From Chryseobacterium sp. JUb7 (lineage in GTDB: Bacteria > Bacteroidota > Bacteroidia > Flavobacteriales > Weeksellaceae), in NCBI RefSeq assembly GCF_024806495.1, contig NZ_JANUFF010000017.1, positions 1-64,000 on the forward strand: DNA of 64,000 nt, given 5' to 3'. Position 1 is the stretch's first letter; every line of letters starts with the position of its first letter. The position numbers and the translations under genes are program-made. The notes under the pieces are model-generated. The model saw only the letters and a program-made list of their open reading frames with translations, ran no database searches and was not told the origin of the DNA. Shown piece after piece: positions 10,565 to 18,970 of this stretch.

Positions 10565-11290
10565 TTAATTATTTGCCTTTATTAAAACTCTTTTTCTGAA
10601 CAAAAGCAATAAAGTACTGAAAAACAAAAGATAAGCAATATTAAATATCGCTCCTCCCACCCATCCGGAATAAGGAAGCGGTAAAAGGTTCTTCAAAGGG
10701 ATGATCAACAGAGTCAGTACAAAAGGAGTCATTAAAGCCATCCATCTCGGAAGCAGGGTTTTCTTTAAAATAATACAGACAGCAAAAGCAATCCAGCCGA
10801 CAGCCAAAACACCGATAGCTGATCCCCAGGCAATATTCAGCATTTTCATAAAGCCTTTTCCGGTTTCTAAAAGATAAGGATGGGAAGCCTGATCTGTATG
10901 GTAAACAGCTTTATAAATTTCTCCGACATAGAAAAAACCCGCATGTCCCAAAGGAGACAGAACCGCTCCTGCTAATAAAATCCAGTTAACAGCAATGGAA
11001 TACCATTTTGTTTTATCTGCAAAAAACTGAAAAACAAGCCATGTGGCAGGAAGCAATAATGGAGCGGTCAGAGCACCGATCAAAGCACCAAACATCAATC
11101 TGGGAGTAGATCCTTCCAACATTAAGGTTGCAAACTCTACATCCACCCGATCTGAATAGGTTGTCGAAAATAAAGGATAATCGTCCGGATTCGGATCAAA
11201 TCCGGCAACAAATATATCTCCGGTCAGCCAGCATACTGAAACCGTTATGGCAGCTGCAAAAGCCCAGTTTATTTTTTTTGAATAGTTCAT
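10565..11290 (-). CDS. Multi-pass membrane protein (DUF6796-like)
   Basis: 241 residues with about six or seven hydrophobic helices and no enzyme motif I recognise. The overall pattern resembles the DUF6796 family of flavobacterial membrane proteins; that assignment is from memory and only moderate. It is the last gene of the minus-strand group methyltransferase, siderophore-interacting protein, VOC protein, membrane protein, 37 bp after the VOC gene, and is followed by a terminator. Function unknown; the context suggests iron or stress physiology at the inner membrane. Confidence 0.7.
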   Translation of the reverse strand: MNYSKKINWAFAAAITVSVCWLTGDIFVAGFDPNPDDYPLFSTTYSDRVDVEFATLMLEGSTPRLMFGALIGALTAPLLLPATWLVFQFFADKTKWYSIAVNWILLAGAVLSPLGHAGFFYVGEIYKAVYHTDQASHPYLLETGKGFMKMLNIAWGSAIGVLAVGWIAFAVCIILKKTLLPRWMALMTPFVLTLLIIPLKNLLPLPYSGWVGGAIFNIAYLLFFSTLLLLFRKRVLIKANN

Positions 11291-11327
11291 ATTTATTATT
11301 TTTAATGGAGTAAATGATTCCGAAGGC

Positions 11328-11999
11328 TTAAAGAATCTGAGTTTGCAGAATATCTTCTATTTTAATTTCATGGCCCGACATTTCAATAGTTTTCAGTCCT
11401 TTACCTTCCACAAGTTTAAGTTCTGATTGACCGATCAGTAATTCATCTACCAATTTTGTGTTTAAATTTTCTCTTCCCACAACAATATTTTGTATTCCCG
11501 TAATTCCATTGGGATGGTTGATTTTCTTAGGCCGCGGATTGGGAATATATGCAGACATCAGAAAGGGAAAATCAAAGTCATCAGGCATTAAAAGCTCCCA
11601 CTTCAAAATTCTTCCGTGGATATCTTTTCTTTTAGCTTTATGAAATTTAACCGAAATATTTTTCTGGTTAAAAATCTCTTTCTCAGCATTTAAATGTTCA
11701 GCCTCGGACTCAAGAGACCATTCACTCCATCCCTCGCCTACATTCTTCCATTTTTTCATCCTGTTTAAAACAGATTGATAGCCTAAAACTCCCATCATCC
11801 ATTTCTTATAAAAAGGAAGTTTGCAATCATGGTAAATTTCAATAAAAATTCCTTTTTCAAACCAGATCATTGCATTGTATGCTTTTACAGGATCGCTTCC
11901 ATATTCTACTATAAAACCCGCTTCCCGGAGTTTTCCAACAGCAATATGCAGATCTTTGACCTGATACAAAACATGGCTTATCTGTAATTTATTCTGCAT
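11328..11999 (-). CDS. VOC-fold (glyoxalase-like) protein
   Basis: 223 residues. The start LQISHVLYQVKDLHIAVGKLREAGF is typical of the first beta-alpha-beta unit of the vicinal oxygen chelate fold, and WFEKGIFIEIY fits a following strand. It looks like the larger glyoxalase_3-type members rather than a lactoylglutathione lyase. I chose the ATG at 11999, which overlaps the end of the preceding gene by 11 bp. An upstream in-frame ATG at 12077 would add 26 residues inside that gene and do not match the family. Substrate unknown. Confidence 0.75.
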   Translation of the reverse strand: MQNKLQISHVLYQVKDLHIAVGKLREAGFIVEYGSDPVKAYNAMIWFEKGIFIEIYHDCKLPFYKKWMMGVLGYQSVLNRMKKWKNVGEGWSEWSLESEAEHLNAEKEIFNQKNISVKFHKAKRKDIHGRILKWELLMPDDFDFPFLMSAYIPNPRPKKINHPNGITGIQNIVVGRENLNTKLVDELLIGQSELKLVEGKGLKTIEMSGHEIKIEDILQTQIL

Positions 12000-12810
12000 C
12001 AGTCTCAACATTTTCTTTATGTCTGTCCATGGCAGATTTATCTTCAGCAACACCCGATTTCCAGTACGAATACGCATAAAGTTCTTCCTGCTTCCAGGAT
12101 TTTTCTTTTCGGAGATGATTTCGGATCTTTTTTACTGTAGAAAATTCTGCTGCCACATATCCGGATCGTGACCCTTCCGGCAATATCTTTTGTTTTACAA
12201 TATCTGCTAAAAGACTTCCCTGCTGGGGATGCTCATTATAAACCCAAATCAATTCAATATCTGCCGAAGTCTGCAGTTCCTGCTCATCAATTTTACTGTC
12301 AACCTCCAGAATGCATATTCCTTTTGCTGTGGACGGAAGATCTTCCAAAATTGCAGCTATCACAGGAATTCCTGTTGAATCGGCAACCAAAAGATAATTT
12401 TCAGCTTTTCCGTAGAGATCTGTTTTTCCATCTTTCATCAAAATTCCCAGTAGATCACCTTTTTTTGCAGCAATAGCCCATTCTGAAGCAGGCCCTTCAT
12501 CTCCATGAGCTACAAAATCGATCCATATTTCATTTTTCTCAAGATCAATTCCACGATGGGTATAGGTTCTTACAACCGGGCGGATTTCTTCCGGCTGGGT
12601 TTTCCACTGCATTTTTTCATAATCGAATTCCGGAAAATAAATCTTATCAACACCTTTCGGCGGAACAAGAATTTTGTTATTTATCCCTATTGTTGTATTG
12701 GCTATTAACGGAACATTTTCTCCGGTAAGAAAAATTCTGATGTAATGAGGAGTAATATATTCTTTTCTGCTCACTCTGAATTCTCCCTGTATTGTTTTAA
12801 AATTCTTCAT
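11989..12810 (-). CDS. Siderophore-interacting FAD-dependent ferric reductase
   Basis: 273 residues, the usual length of the SIP/ViuB family. These flavoproteins reduce Fe(III)-siderophores in the cytoplasm so that iron is released. The FAD motif RTYTHR is at about residues 79-84, followed by DFVAHGDEGPASEWA. The NAD(P)H-binding half contains a DSTGIPVIAAIL segment, and GYVAAEFSTVKKIRNHLRKE and YSYWKSG are typical C-terminal family blocks. It lies 15 bp after the methyltransferase gene and overlaps the VOC gene, so it is operonic. A divergent AraC regulator probably controls it. Confidence 0.88.
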   Translation of the reverse strand: MKNFKTIQGEFRVSRKEYITPHYIRIFLTGENVPLIANTTIGINNKILVPPKGVDKIYFPEFDYEKMQWKTQPEEIRPVVRTYTHRGIDLEKNEIWIDFVAHGDEGPASEWAIAAKKGDLLGILMKDGKTDLYGKAENYLLVADSTGIPVIAAILEDLPSTAKGICILEVDSKIDEQELQTSADIELIWVYNEHPQQGSLLADIVKQKILPEGSRSGYVAAEFSTVKKIRNHLRKEKSWKQEELYAYSYWKSGVAEDKSAMDRHKENVETDAE

Positions 12811-12825
12811 TATTATATTCTTCTT

Positions 12826-13449
12826 TTATTTTTTTATGCCTGTCAGACGAATTACACTTCCTGTTCCTATATGATACATCCCTTCATTTAAATCAATGAT
12901 TTGCTCTTTAAAAACCTGAAAATCAAAATTTTTAAAATCATTTTCGAGTTCCTCTATAGAAAATAAGCTTTCAATATCTGCCGGACCGCCAACTTTTCCG
13001 TTTTTTAATCTGTATTCCAGATGTTTTTTACTAAAGGCTTCAAAAATTATAAAACCTCCTTTCTTTAAATAGCCATTAAGTAACCGATGATATACCGACT
13101 TGATTTCTGCCGGAAAATGAGCATAAACCAGAGCAATTACATCAAAATATTCCTCTTCAAAACCAAGTTCCGGAAGCTCTCCAACCTGATAATCAATCTC
13201 AACATGATGCTGTTCTGCTAATTGTAAAGCTTTATTCTTCCCTTCTTCACTGATATCAAATGCTGTCACCTGCCAGCCTTTCTTTGCCGCATATACCGCA
13301 TTTCTACCCTCACCTTCAGCCGCTAAAAGAATTTTCCCGGGTTTAAGTCCATCCAGTTCCTGTTGAAAATACATATTGGGATTTTTTCCATACGCATATT
13401 CTTCATCACGATAGCGGTCATCCCATCTTTTAAGCCAGTTTTTATCCAT
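12826..13449 (-). CDS. Class I SAM-dependent methyltransferase
   Basis: 207 residues. The SAM-binding motif I region is KILLAAEGEGRNAVYAAKKGWQVTAFDIS (about residues 39-67), followed by a YFDVIALVYAHFP motif IV region. It resembles the TehB/thiopurine-methyltransferase-like group; the substrate cannot be read. It is the first gene of the minus-strand iron-uptake operon, facing the AraC regulator across about 250 bp. Confidence 0.85.
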   Translation of the reverse strand: MDKNWLKRWDDRYRDEEYAYGKNPNMYFQQELDGLKPGKILLAAEGEGRNAVYAAKKGWQVTAFDISEEGKNKALQLAEQHHVEIDYQVGELPELGFEEEYFDVIALVYAHFPAEIKSVYHRLLNGYLKKGGFIIFEAFSKKHLEYRLKNGKVGGPADIESLFSIEELENDFKNFDFQVFKEQIIDLNEGMYHIGTGSVIRLTGIKK

Positions 13450-13599
13450 TATTTTAAATTTAATTTTACCTTACAAATTCTTGAGACCTGATATATTCAT
13501 TTTCACGATTATGGTCTTCACTGCTGCACTTATGTTGTTCTTTTTGAATATCTTTTATAAAAACAAATACAATTATTAAGAATGATTCTAAATAATCAA

Positions 13600-13607
13600 T
13601 ACCTTTG
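13600..13607 (+). promoter_or_regulatory. Candidate -7 box for the araC-type gene
   Basis: TACCTTTG matches the Bacteroidota sigma-factor box TAnnTTTG, 93 bp upstream of the AraC start. It is three bases from an oppositely oriented box. No clear -33 TTG was found at the ideal distance. Confidence 0.45.
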
Positions 13608-13609
13608 TG

Positions 13610-13617
13610 CAAAAGTA
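13610..13617 (-). promoter_or_regulatory. Candidate -7 box for the iron-uptake operon
   Basis: On the minus strand this reads TACTTTTG, a match to TAnnTTTG. It lies about 160 bp upstream of the methyltransferase start and next to the plus-strand box, so regulator and operon would share one control region. Confidence 0.45.
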
Positions 13618-13700
13618 GCCCCTAAAACTGATGGTCCGGGTACGCAAAACGGAATAAAAACTCCGTGAAAAGGAAAAATTCTAATTAAAAAGAACGGAAA

Positions 13701-14678
13701 ATGACACTACGCCTGTACGATGAAAAAATTGGAAGAACATTAATAGAAAGAAAGTATCCCAACACGTATTTTTTGAATGACGGAGACATTAAAGAGTGTA
13801 TCACCTATCTGAAACCACCTTACGGAACGGGGTTTTATCACGAAATCTGTTTTGGAAGTGTTCATATCGGCTTTGGAAATGTAGCCCTGGCTGATAAACT
13901 TCTCCTTTATTTTGAAACAGATTTTGATTCTGTTGAAATGCATTTTACATTGAAAGGTAAAAGTTCTGCAATGTCAGAAAATTTTCACAAAACGGTAACC
14001 TTTGACAGCTATCAGCATAACATCATTTATGCCCATCAGATGAGAGGCAAAATGGAGTTTGACGGTCGGGAAATGCAGATGCTTGAAATAAATTTAGCAC
14101 CGGCTTTTTTCAAAAAATTTTTACCTGAAGATTCTGATCTGTTCAACAGTTTCAGAGCTGCGATAGACAGGCAGGATTCATGTCTGATCAATCCCGACCA
14201 TAGTAGAATCAGCCTGGAAATGTATCAGATTCTCAACGACATTATGTATTGTGACAGAAAAGGTATTTTTAAAAGAATTTATCTTGAAGCTAAAGTTGCT
14301 GAACTTTTGCTTTTACAGCTTGAGCAACTTTTCATCAATGAATCAACTTCATCGCTATCCCATAAAGATGAGGAAAAAATATATGCCGTAAGAGATTATA
14401 TCATCAGCAACCTCAATAAAAACTGTTCCTTAGTGGATCTTGCCCATCAGGTTGGAACCAATGAATTTACTTTAAAAAAAGGATTTAAAGAACTATTCGG
14501 GACTACTGTTTTTAATTTCTGGAACGATACCAAAATGGAACATGCCAAAAAAATGCTCCTTGAAAGTGATTTAAATATTAATGAAATTTCAGATCTTATC
14601 GGTTATAAAAATGCCAGACACTTTTCAACTGCTTTTAAAAAGAAATATAATGTGATTCCCAGTAAAATAAAGAATTAA
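13701..14678 (+). CDS. AraC-family regulator, PchR-like
   Basis: 325 residues. The C-terminal about 100 residues carry the two-helix-turn-helix AraC domain (SLVDLAHQVGTNEFTLKKGFKELFG, then NINEISDLIGYKNARHFSTAFKKKYNVIPS). The N-terminal half is a ligand-binding region of unknown specificity. AraC proteins of the PchR/YbtA type sense siderophores. Divergence from a siderophore-interacting-protein operon supports that role here, though the ligand cannot be read. Confidence 0.88.
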   Translation: MTLRLYDEKIGRTLIERKYPNTYFLNDGDIKECITYLKPPYGTGFYHEICFGSVHIGFGNVALADKLLLYFETDFDSVEMHFTLKGKSSAMSENFHKTVTFDSYQHNIIYAHQMRGKMEFDGREMQMLEINLAPAFFKKFLPEDSDLFNSFRAAIDRQDSCLINPDHSRISLEMYQILNDIMYCDRKGIFKRIYLEAKVAELLLLQLEQLFINESTSSLSHKDEEKIYAVRDYIISNLNKNCSLVDLAHQVGTNEFTLKKGFKELFGTTVFNFWNDTKMEHAKKMLLESDLNINEISDLIGYKNARHFSTAFKKKYNVIPSKIKN

Positions 14679-14804
14679 TAGGATACTCCGGCTGTTTATG
14701 AATAGATTAATTGAGGCTCAACCACAAATTATGGCTGAAATTCGAAGAAAAACAATCTGGCTAAGTTAAAAAATCATTCCCGAATAATTTACATCAAACT
14801 ATCT
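14679..14804. other. Intergenic sequence before the palindromic repeat
   Basis: About 125 bases between the AraC stop and the repeat element at 14805-14990. I see no gene and no clear terminator other than the repeat itself. Together they make up the 318-bp gap between convergent genes. Confidence 0.5.
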
Positions 14805-14990
14805 TAACCCGTTGTGCATTTTAATTTGTTTTCGTCACTTCGAGTAGGTTTTTGAAAAAAAATCGTATCGGGAAGTTTGTAATTTTGAAGATGAATATTT
14901 TCTCGATACATATTTTCTCCACTTTGTTACGAAAAAACACTCGAACTGACGAATCTAATACCAAAATTTCGCAAAATGCACAACGGGTTA
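14805..14990. repeat. 186-bp palindromic MITE-like element
   Basis: The 18-bp sequence TAACCCGTTGTGCATTTT occurs at 14805-14822 and again, exactly inverted, at 14973-14990. Inside are further imperfect inverted pairs, such as CGTCACTTCGAGTA against CACTCGAACTGACG, and a TATCGGGAA-like block against TTCTCGATA. The whole element can fold into a long hairpin and contains no gene. It separates convergent genes, a common position for small non-autonomous elements. No target-site duplication was evident. Confidence 0.75.
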
Positions 14991-14996
14991 TCTTAA

Positions 14997-16139
14997 TTAG
15001 TTTTTAAAATATTCAATCCCGTTCTCACCTAAAAATCCTATTTTATCATTTGGCAACGTTACCTTAAATATTCCAAATTGCCAATGGCTATTAATAGGTA
15101 TCGCTTCAAGGATTTCTATTTTTTTGTACTTTGGTTCGATCGGATTATAGGCCGAATTGAGTATAAACATCCCAAACTTATTGTCTTTTTCTATAAAACA
15201 AATGCCATTAAGTTTATATTCTATTTTATCATAGACAGAATCCAGTAAGACTTTACCCGTTTCATCAATCATTCCCAACTTATTATTTCTCTTCACAGAA
15301 AAAGTATAGTAACCATGATTGGGTGGGAAAATATCGATAATATCATCGTTTTCTAAAATAATCTTTCCTTTAGCTATAGAATATACACTATATTTATTTT
15401 CATTTTTCGTAACCACCATATCATCTAAAATACTCACGATCTTCCCATAAATACTTTCTATTTTTCTGTAATTACTTTGTTTTTCTTCATATTTTTCCCG
15501 ACTGTCCCCCGGTCTATAAACCAATGTTCCTTGGGCCGGATTTAATTTTTCCTCAACTAAAATTTTATCGTCAGTGTATATCATTTCTTCATTGTTACCA
15601 TAAAAGGCAATCCAATCCATCTTTTCTTTATTTACATTTTCCTTTTTAGGCCATCCGATAAAGGAATACTCAACCGGTATAATTAGCTTTCCTTTAGAAT
15701 TTATTAAGCCTTGTTTATGATCCTTTGTTACATTGAAACTGCCATTTGCAACAGAAGATATGTGATCATATTCAATAGGAATAAAGATTTTAAAATCTTT
15801 TAATAATCCGACTTTATTATTCTTGTAGATTAAAATTTCATTCGAAAAGTTTGAGATTCTTAAAGAGTCTAAATCAGTATTGGGAAGCAACACCTTTTTA
15901 TATTGGTTAACAATAGAAAATTTACCTTTGTTCTTTATTATATACTGACCCATAAAATCTGACCCAATGGCAAAATCTTCAAAATTTGCAATAAATGGCT
16001 TCACTTTTATCACTCCTAAAGTATCACAAAGTCCCCACGAATTACCTTCCCTAAAAGGAATAAGCAACTCATTCTTCTTCACATTTTGAGAAAAAAGATG
16101 TACCGTGATCAATAAAAAAAGTAATTTGAAAAATTTCAT
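14997..16139 (-). CDS. Exported WG-repeat protein
   Basis: 380 residues. MKFFKLLFLLITVHLFSQ is a signal peptide. The mature protein is built of repeats of the WG (KWG) type, with cores such as NSWGLCDTLGVIKVKP, NKVGLLKDFKIFIPIEYDHI, KQGLINSKGKLIIPVEY, NKLGMIDETGKVLLDSVYDKI and DKIGFLGENG. WG repeats are beta-rich binding modules with no known enzyme activity. I chose the ATG at 16139 rather than 16160, because it gives a clean signal peptide and the longer start overlaps the probable promoter box. Ligand unknown. Confidence 0.82.
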   Translation of the reverse strand: MKFFKLLFLLITVHLFSQNVKKNELLIPFREGNSWGLCDTLGVIKVKPFIANFEDFAIGSDFMGQYIIKNKGKFSIVNQYKKVLLPNTDLDSLRISNFSNEILIYKNNKVGLLKDFKIFIPIEYDHISSVANGSFNVTKDHKQGLINSKGKLIIPVEYSFIGWPKKENVNKEKMDWIAFYGNNEEMIYTDDKILVEEKLNPAQGTLVYRPGDSREKYEEKQSNYRKIESIYGKIVSILDDMVVTKNENKYSVYSIAKGKIILENDDIIDIFPPNHGYYTFSVKRNNKLGMIDETGKVLLDSVYDKIEYKLNGICFIEKDNKFGMFILNSAYNPIEPKYKKIEILEAIPINSHWQFGIFKVTLPNDKIGFLGENGIEYFKN

Positions 16140-16157
16140 AAAGTAAGTATTGATATG

Positions 16158-16165
16158 CAAAAATA
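16158..16165 (-). promoter_or_regulatory. Candidate -7 box for the WG-repeat gene
   Basis: On the minus strand this reads TATTTTTG, matching TAnnTTTG, about 19 bp before the chosen start. It therefore gives a short leader and argues against the longer reading frame. Confidence 0.45.
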
Positions 16166-16710
16166 AACATACATTTCGAGCTTTGAAATGATGATGATAC
16201 CCTTCTTCAAAATTTTTATTCAGGATTTATTTAATGTTCAGTATAAAGAGTTTTAATTGTTTGACGTGATAATTAGAAGTCCTTTATTTTAGCTGTTCAA
16301 TAAAAAATCAGCTTATGGAATTACAAGAAAATATATGGAAAGAGATTTCCGGAATAGTTTTTAAGCTTTCCTATGATGATTTATAATGCATCAGAAAGGA
16401 ATGAATTCAAAAAATGCTATCTAATAAAATTTAACAGACAAAACAAAAACTTTATTAAATTACTCTTACGAAAAAAGAAAAACGAGTTTGCCATCCAGCT
16501 GTTCACCGAATTACTCACTTTCGTTTGCATTTCTTTAATGTTTGATAATAAAAAAACCTTCAAATATATTTGAAGGTTTTTTATTTTTTGGTTGCTCACC
16601 TTGCGGAGATATATGGATTTAAAGAGAATATTCTAAATATCTCCAACTTAAAGTTAAATAAAAATTAGTACTATAAATACTATACAATCGTTGATAGTTT
16701 TTATTTTCTC
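16166..16710. other. Gene-poor spacer at the left edge of the island
   Basis: About 545 AT-rich bases without a convincing gene. A 23-codon frame at 16315-16386 (begins MELQENIWKEISGIVF) could be the head of a lost gene, as no homologous continuation is visible. A 66-codon frame after it has the composition of random AT-rich sequence. The region also holds the strong palindromic terminator at 16551-16582. Confidence 0.5.
16551..16582. terminator. Perfect-palindrome bidirectional terminator
   Basis: A 32-bp exact palindrome: six As, CCTTCAAATA, its inverse TATTTGAAGG, and six Ts. It works in either direction and lies about 130 bp beyond the small minus-strand gene at 16711-16902. For the plus strand no intact gene precedes it, which suggests a decayed gene. 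Confidence 0.7.
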
Positions 16711-16902
16711 TTATTTACCAATCTCTTTATAATAACGATCAGAACACTGTTTGAGAACTTCCTCCGTCTCTTTGAATTCTTTTTTCTTTTTATCCAATTC
16801 GTTTTGAGCTTTGTTGTAGTTCTTTGTTGCATTACAAAGACTTACTGATAAGATAAGAATCGCAAGCGTTGAAATGATACTGTAGATTTTTAATACTTTC
16901 AT
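16711..16902 (-). CDS. Small membrane-anchored coiled-coil protein
   Basis: 63 residues: one N-terminal hydrophobic helix (about residues 4-24), possibly a signal or anchor with a Cys at its end, then a charged, heptad-like helical tail (KNYNKAQNELDKKKKEFKETEEVL). Family unknown. The domain organisation is too regular to be a random frame, but the gene is short and isolated. Confidence 0.5.
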   Translation of the reverse strand: MKVLKIYSIISTLAILILSVSLCNATKNYNKAQNELDKKKKEFKETEEVLKQCSDRYYKEIGK

Positions 16903-17137
16903 AGATGTGTTTTTTATAAATATAGAAAGAATTTTTAAAATCAGACTTTACCTAAATTTACAGTAAAATCTATTTTTACAATGATTTCTCATATAATGAG
17001 TTTCATCTTTATCAGTTTTTAATTCCCGATTAATTGTTTTTTTGTAATCTTCATACAAGAAAAAATTGTAAATAAGTCTGTTAGTCGAATAACATTCTAA
17101 ATATTAATTTATATTTACTTATCTATAATTTATAAAT

Positions 17138-17845
17138 ATGAACGATCTATTACCATTAGCTCAAACTGATATTAAAAGTGCGGAACTGCTTTTTAACAAT
17201 AAGATATACAGTAATGCAATATATTTTTATCATCAAGCGGTTGAAAAAGCGGTAAAATATCTTGGTTTAAGAATAGGAGTTATAGATATTCAGGATTTAA
17301 GAAGAAAAATCAGCCATAACCCTATAAAAGTCTTTAAAATTTTAGATGAAAAAGAAAACATATTTGATGGACAAGGAATCGATAACTTCTCATCGATGAT
17401 AAAATTGTTAACTGATGAACAACTTGTAAACCGCACATTATCTGAAATTGAAAAAAGCACAAGAAATTTGTACGATTTAAATAGTAAAATTTCATTCTTT
17501 CAGAATTTTAAAAATTACATTATTGATAAAAATTTTGAAGAAAAGGAATTACTACTTTCTATAGAGGAAAATGCATATTACAACAAAATGGCTTCGGACT
17601 TTTTTAACCAGTTAAATGTCGGTGCTACAATAATGAGAATGTTGTTTTTAAACTCTTGCTTATGTACAAAATATAGTCTGGATAGTTACAGATATTCAAG
17701 CAATGAAGTTGGAGATCCAATTGAACACTTTTCAATAAATAATCCTATCATTTTAAAACTGGATATTTTCATAAAATCTATAAATATATGTGTATCTCAA
17801 TTACCTACAATTAAATGGGAAAATGAAAAATACAATCAAACTTAA
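17138..17845 (+). CDS. HEPN-domain protein
   Basis: 235 residues. The first about 70 match the HEPN fold pattern (LAQTDIKSAELLFNNKIYSNAIYFYHQAVEKAVKYLGL). RRKISH then fits the Rx4H signature of HEPN ribonucleases. HEPN proteins are often RNase toxins or defence effectors. No adjacent nucleotidyltransferase (MNT) antitoxin is visible, so it is an orphan or a stand-alone effector. It sits at the left border of the defence island. The C-terminal half is unassigned. Confidence 0.7.
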   Translation: MNDLLPLAQTDIKSAELLFNNKIYSNAIYFYHQAVEKAVKYLGLRIGVIDIQDLRRKISHNPIKVFKILDEKENIFDGQGIDNFSSMIKLLTDEQLVNRTLSEIEKSTRNLYDLNSKISFFQNFKNYIIDKNFEEKELLLSIEENAYYNKMASDFFNQLNVGATIMRMLFLNSCLCTKYSLDSYRYSSNEVGDPIEHFSINNPIILKLDIFIKSINICVSQLPTIKWENEKYNQT

Positions 17846-18136
17846 TTAAGATGTAAAAGTATAATTTGATTTTATTTATTAACACAAAAGCTATGGATAA
17901 TGGGCATGGTAATAATATAGATTTGAGATACATTTAATAATGTAATTTTATTTTACACTGTTAAGTTCTTTAAGTTAATGACTCCACTGAAACTATTGAG
18001 AATTCTAAAAAACTTAATCAATCTTCGTAATCCATTCGATAAAATAAAAGAAGCATAATTCTTATTCTCGATTATTTTAGTTAAAACCAAATATTATTTA
18101 AAAAACTAAATAATATAAAAATGAAACCATTTAACA
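17846..18136. other. Spacer between HEPN gene and Septu
   Basis: About 290 AT-rich bases between convergent genes; I see no gene and no strong terminator hairpin. Confidence 0.4.
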
Positions 18137-18970
18137 TTAAAAATTAAGTAAATTCATAAAATCTTTACACTCCAAGAGTGCCAACTTTAGTATCGATTGC
18201 CAATAATTTCTACCCATAGCATTTCTTTCACTTTCAATCTGTTTTTTCACAACTTTCAGAGAATTCACACTCAAAATAGGTTCATCAAATGCTTTTAAAT
18301 CTGATAAAAACCTGCTGATAACGCCATCGGATACTTCAATAAATCGTTCAAAAAGGCCCATTTTATTATAATGAGTTTCAATTAAAGCAAATAAGTCTGT
18401 ATCTATTGACGTATTATTCTCTAGTTTAAATTCAACAGTAACAGCTTTATCATCTACTTTAATGGTTGCAAAAAGATACTGGTCTTCCGGTAATATATCT
18501 TTATATAGATTTAAAAAAAGTGTTTTATCATTATCTCTCCAAAAATTACTTTTCTTCGAATTACATTGAGAGCAGCAACAGTGAAGATTGCGAGGATGAA
18601 TTGTAAATTCTGCAAATTCCTCCTGCGGCACAAAATGGTCAAAAGTATTTGTTATACTCAAAGTACAATATTGACAATGAACTTCTCTTCCATTTTCGGT
18701 TGTTGTCAACTCAGTCCTAAGATCAACGAAAGCTTTTGCAGAGTACTTATACAACTCTTTTAAATTGGTACATTCATTTTCTGAAAAACCACGACTTTTC
18801 AATAATGCTAGAGAGTCACTATCAAAATTATCGTCATAAATCTTATATAATTTTTCGATGTCATCAGCATAAGGTGCAAGAAATATTTTAAGATCCTTAT
18901 CTCGTTTGCTTTTAAGTACCTTTTTATAAAAGTCAAATGAGTTGCCAGCATGAGGTTTACTATTTCTCAT
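18137..18970 (-). CDS. ptuB: Septu HNH nuclease PtuB
   Basis: 277 residues. The HNH zinc-finger nuclease core runs from about residue 98 to 140: CQYC (Cys99, Cys102), DHFVP (His112), then NLHCCCSQCNSKK. The gene start overlaps the end of the upstream AAA ATPase gene by 11 bp. An HNH protein translationally coupled to a PtuA-like ATPase is the defining layout of the Septu anti-phage system, in which PtuB is the DNA-cutting partner of the PtuA ATPase. The flanking helical regions are unassigned but match the usual PtuB length. Confidence 0.82.
   Translation of the reverse strand: MRNSKPHAGNSFDFYKKVLKSKRDKDLKIFLAPYADDIEKLYKIYDDNFDSDSLALLKSRGFSENECTNLKELYKYSAKAFVDLRTELTTTENGREVHCQYCTLSITNTFDHFVPQEEFAEFTIHPRNLHCCCSQCNSKKSNFWRDNDKTLFLNLYKDILPEDQYLFATIKVDDKAVTVEFKLENNTSIDTDLFALIETHYNKMGLFERFIEVSDGVISRFLSDLKAFDEPILSVNSLKVVKKQIESERNAMGRNYWQSILKLALLECKDFMNLLNF

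Noticed and set aside
11999..12077. Longer start of the VOC gene at 12077
   Set aside because: The extra 26 residues lie inside the siderophore-interacting gene and do not match the VOC fold; the ATG at 11999 does.
16373..16573. 66-codon plus-strand frame in the 16-kb spacer
   Set aside because: No family pattern, no start support, and it runs into a terminator palindrome.
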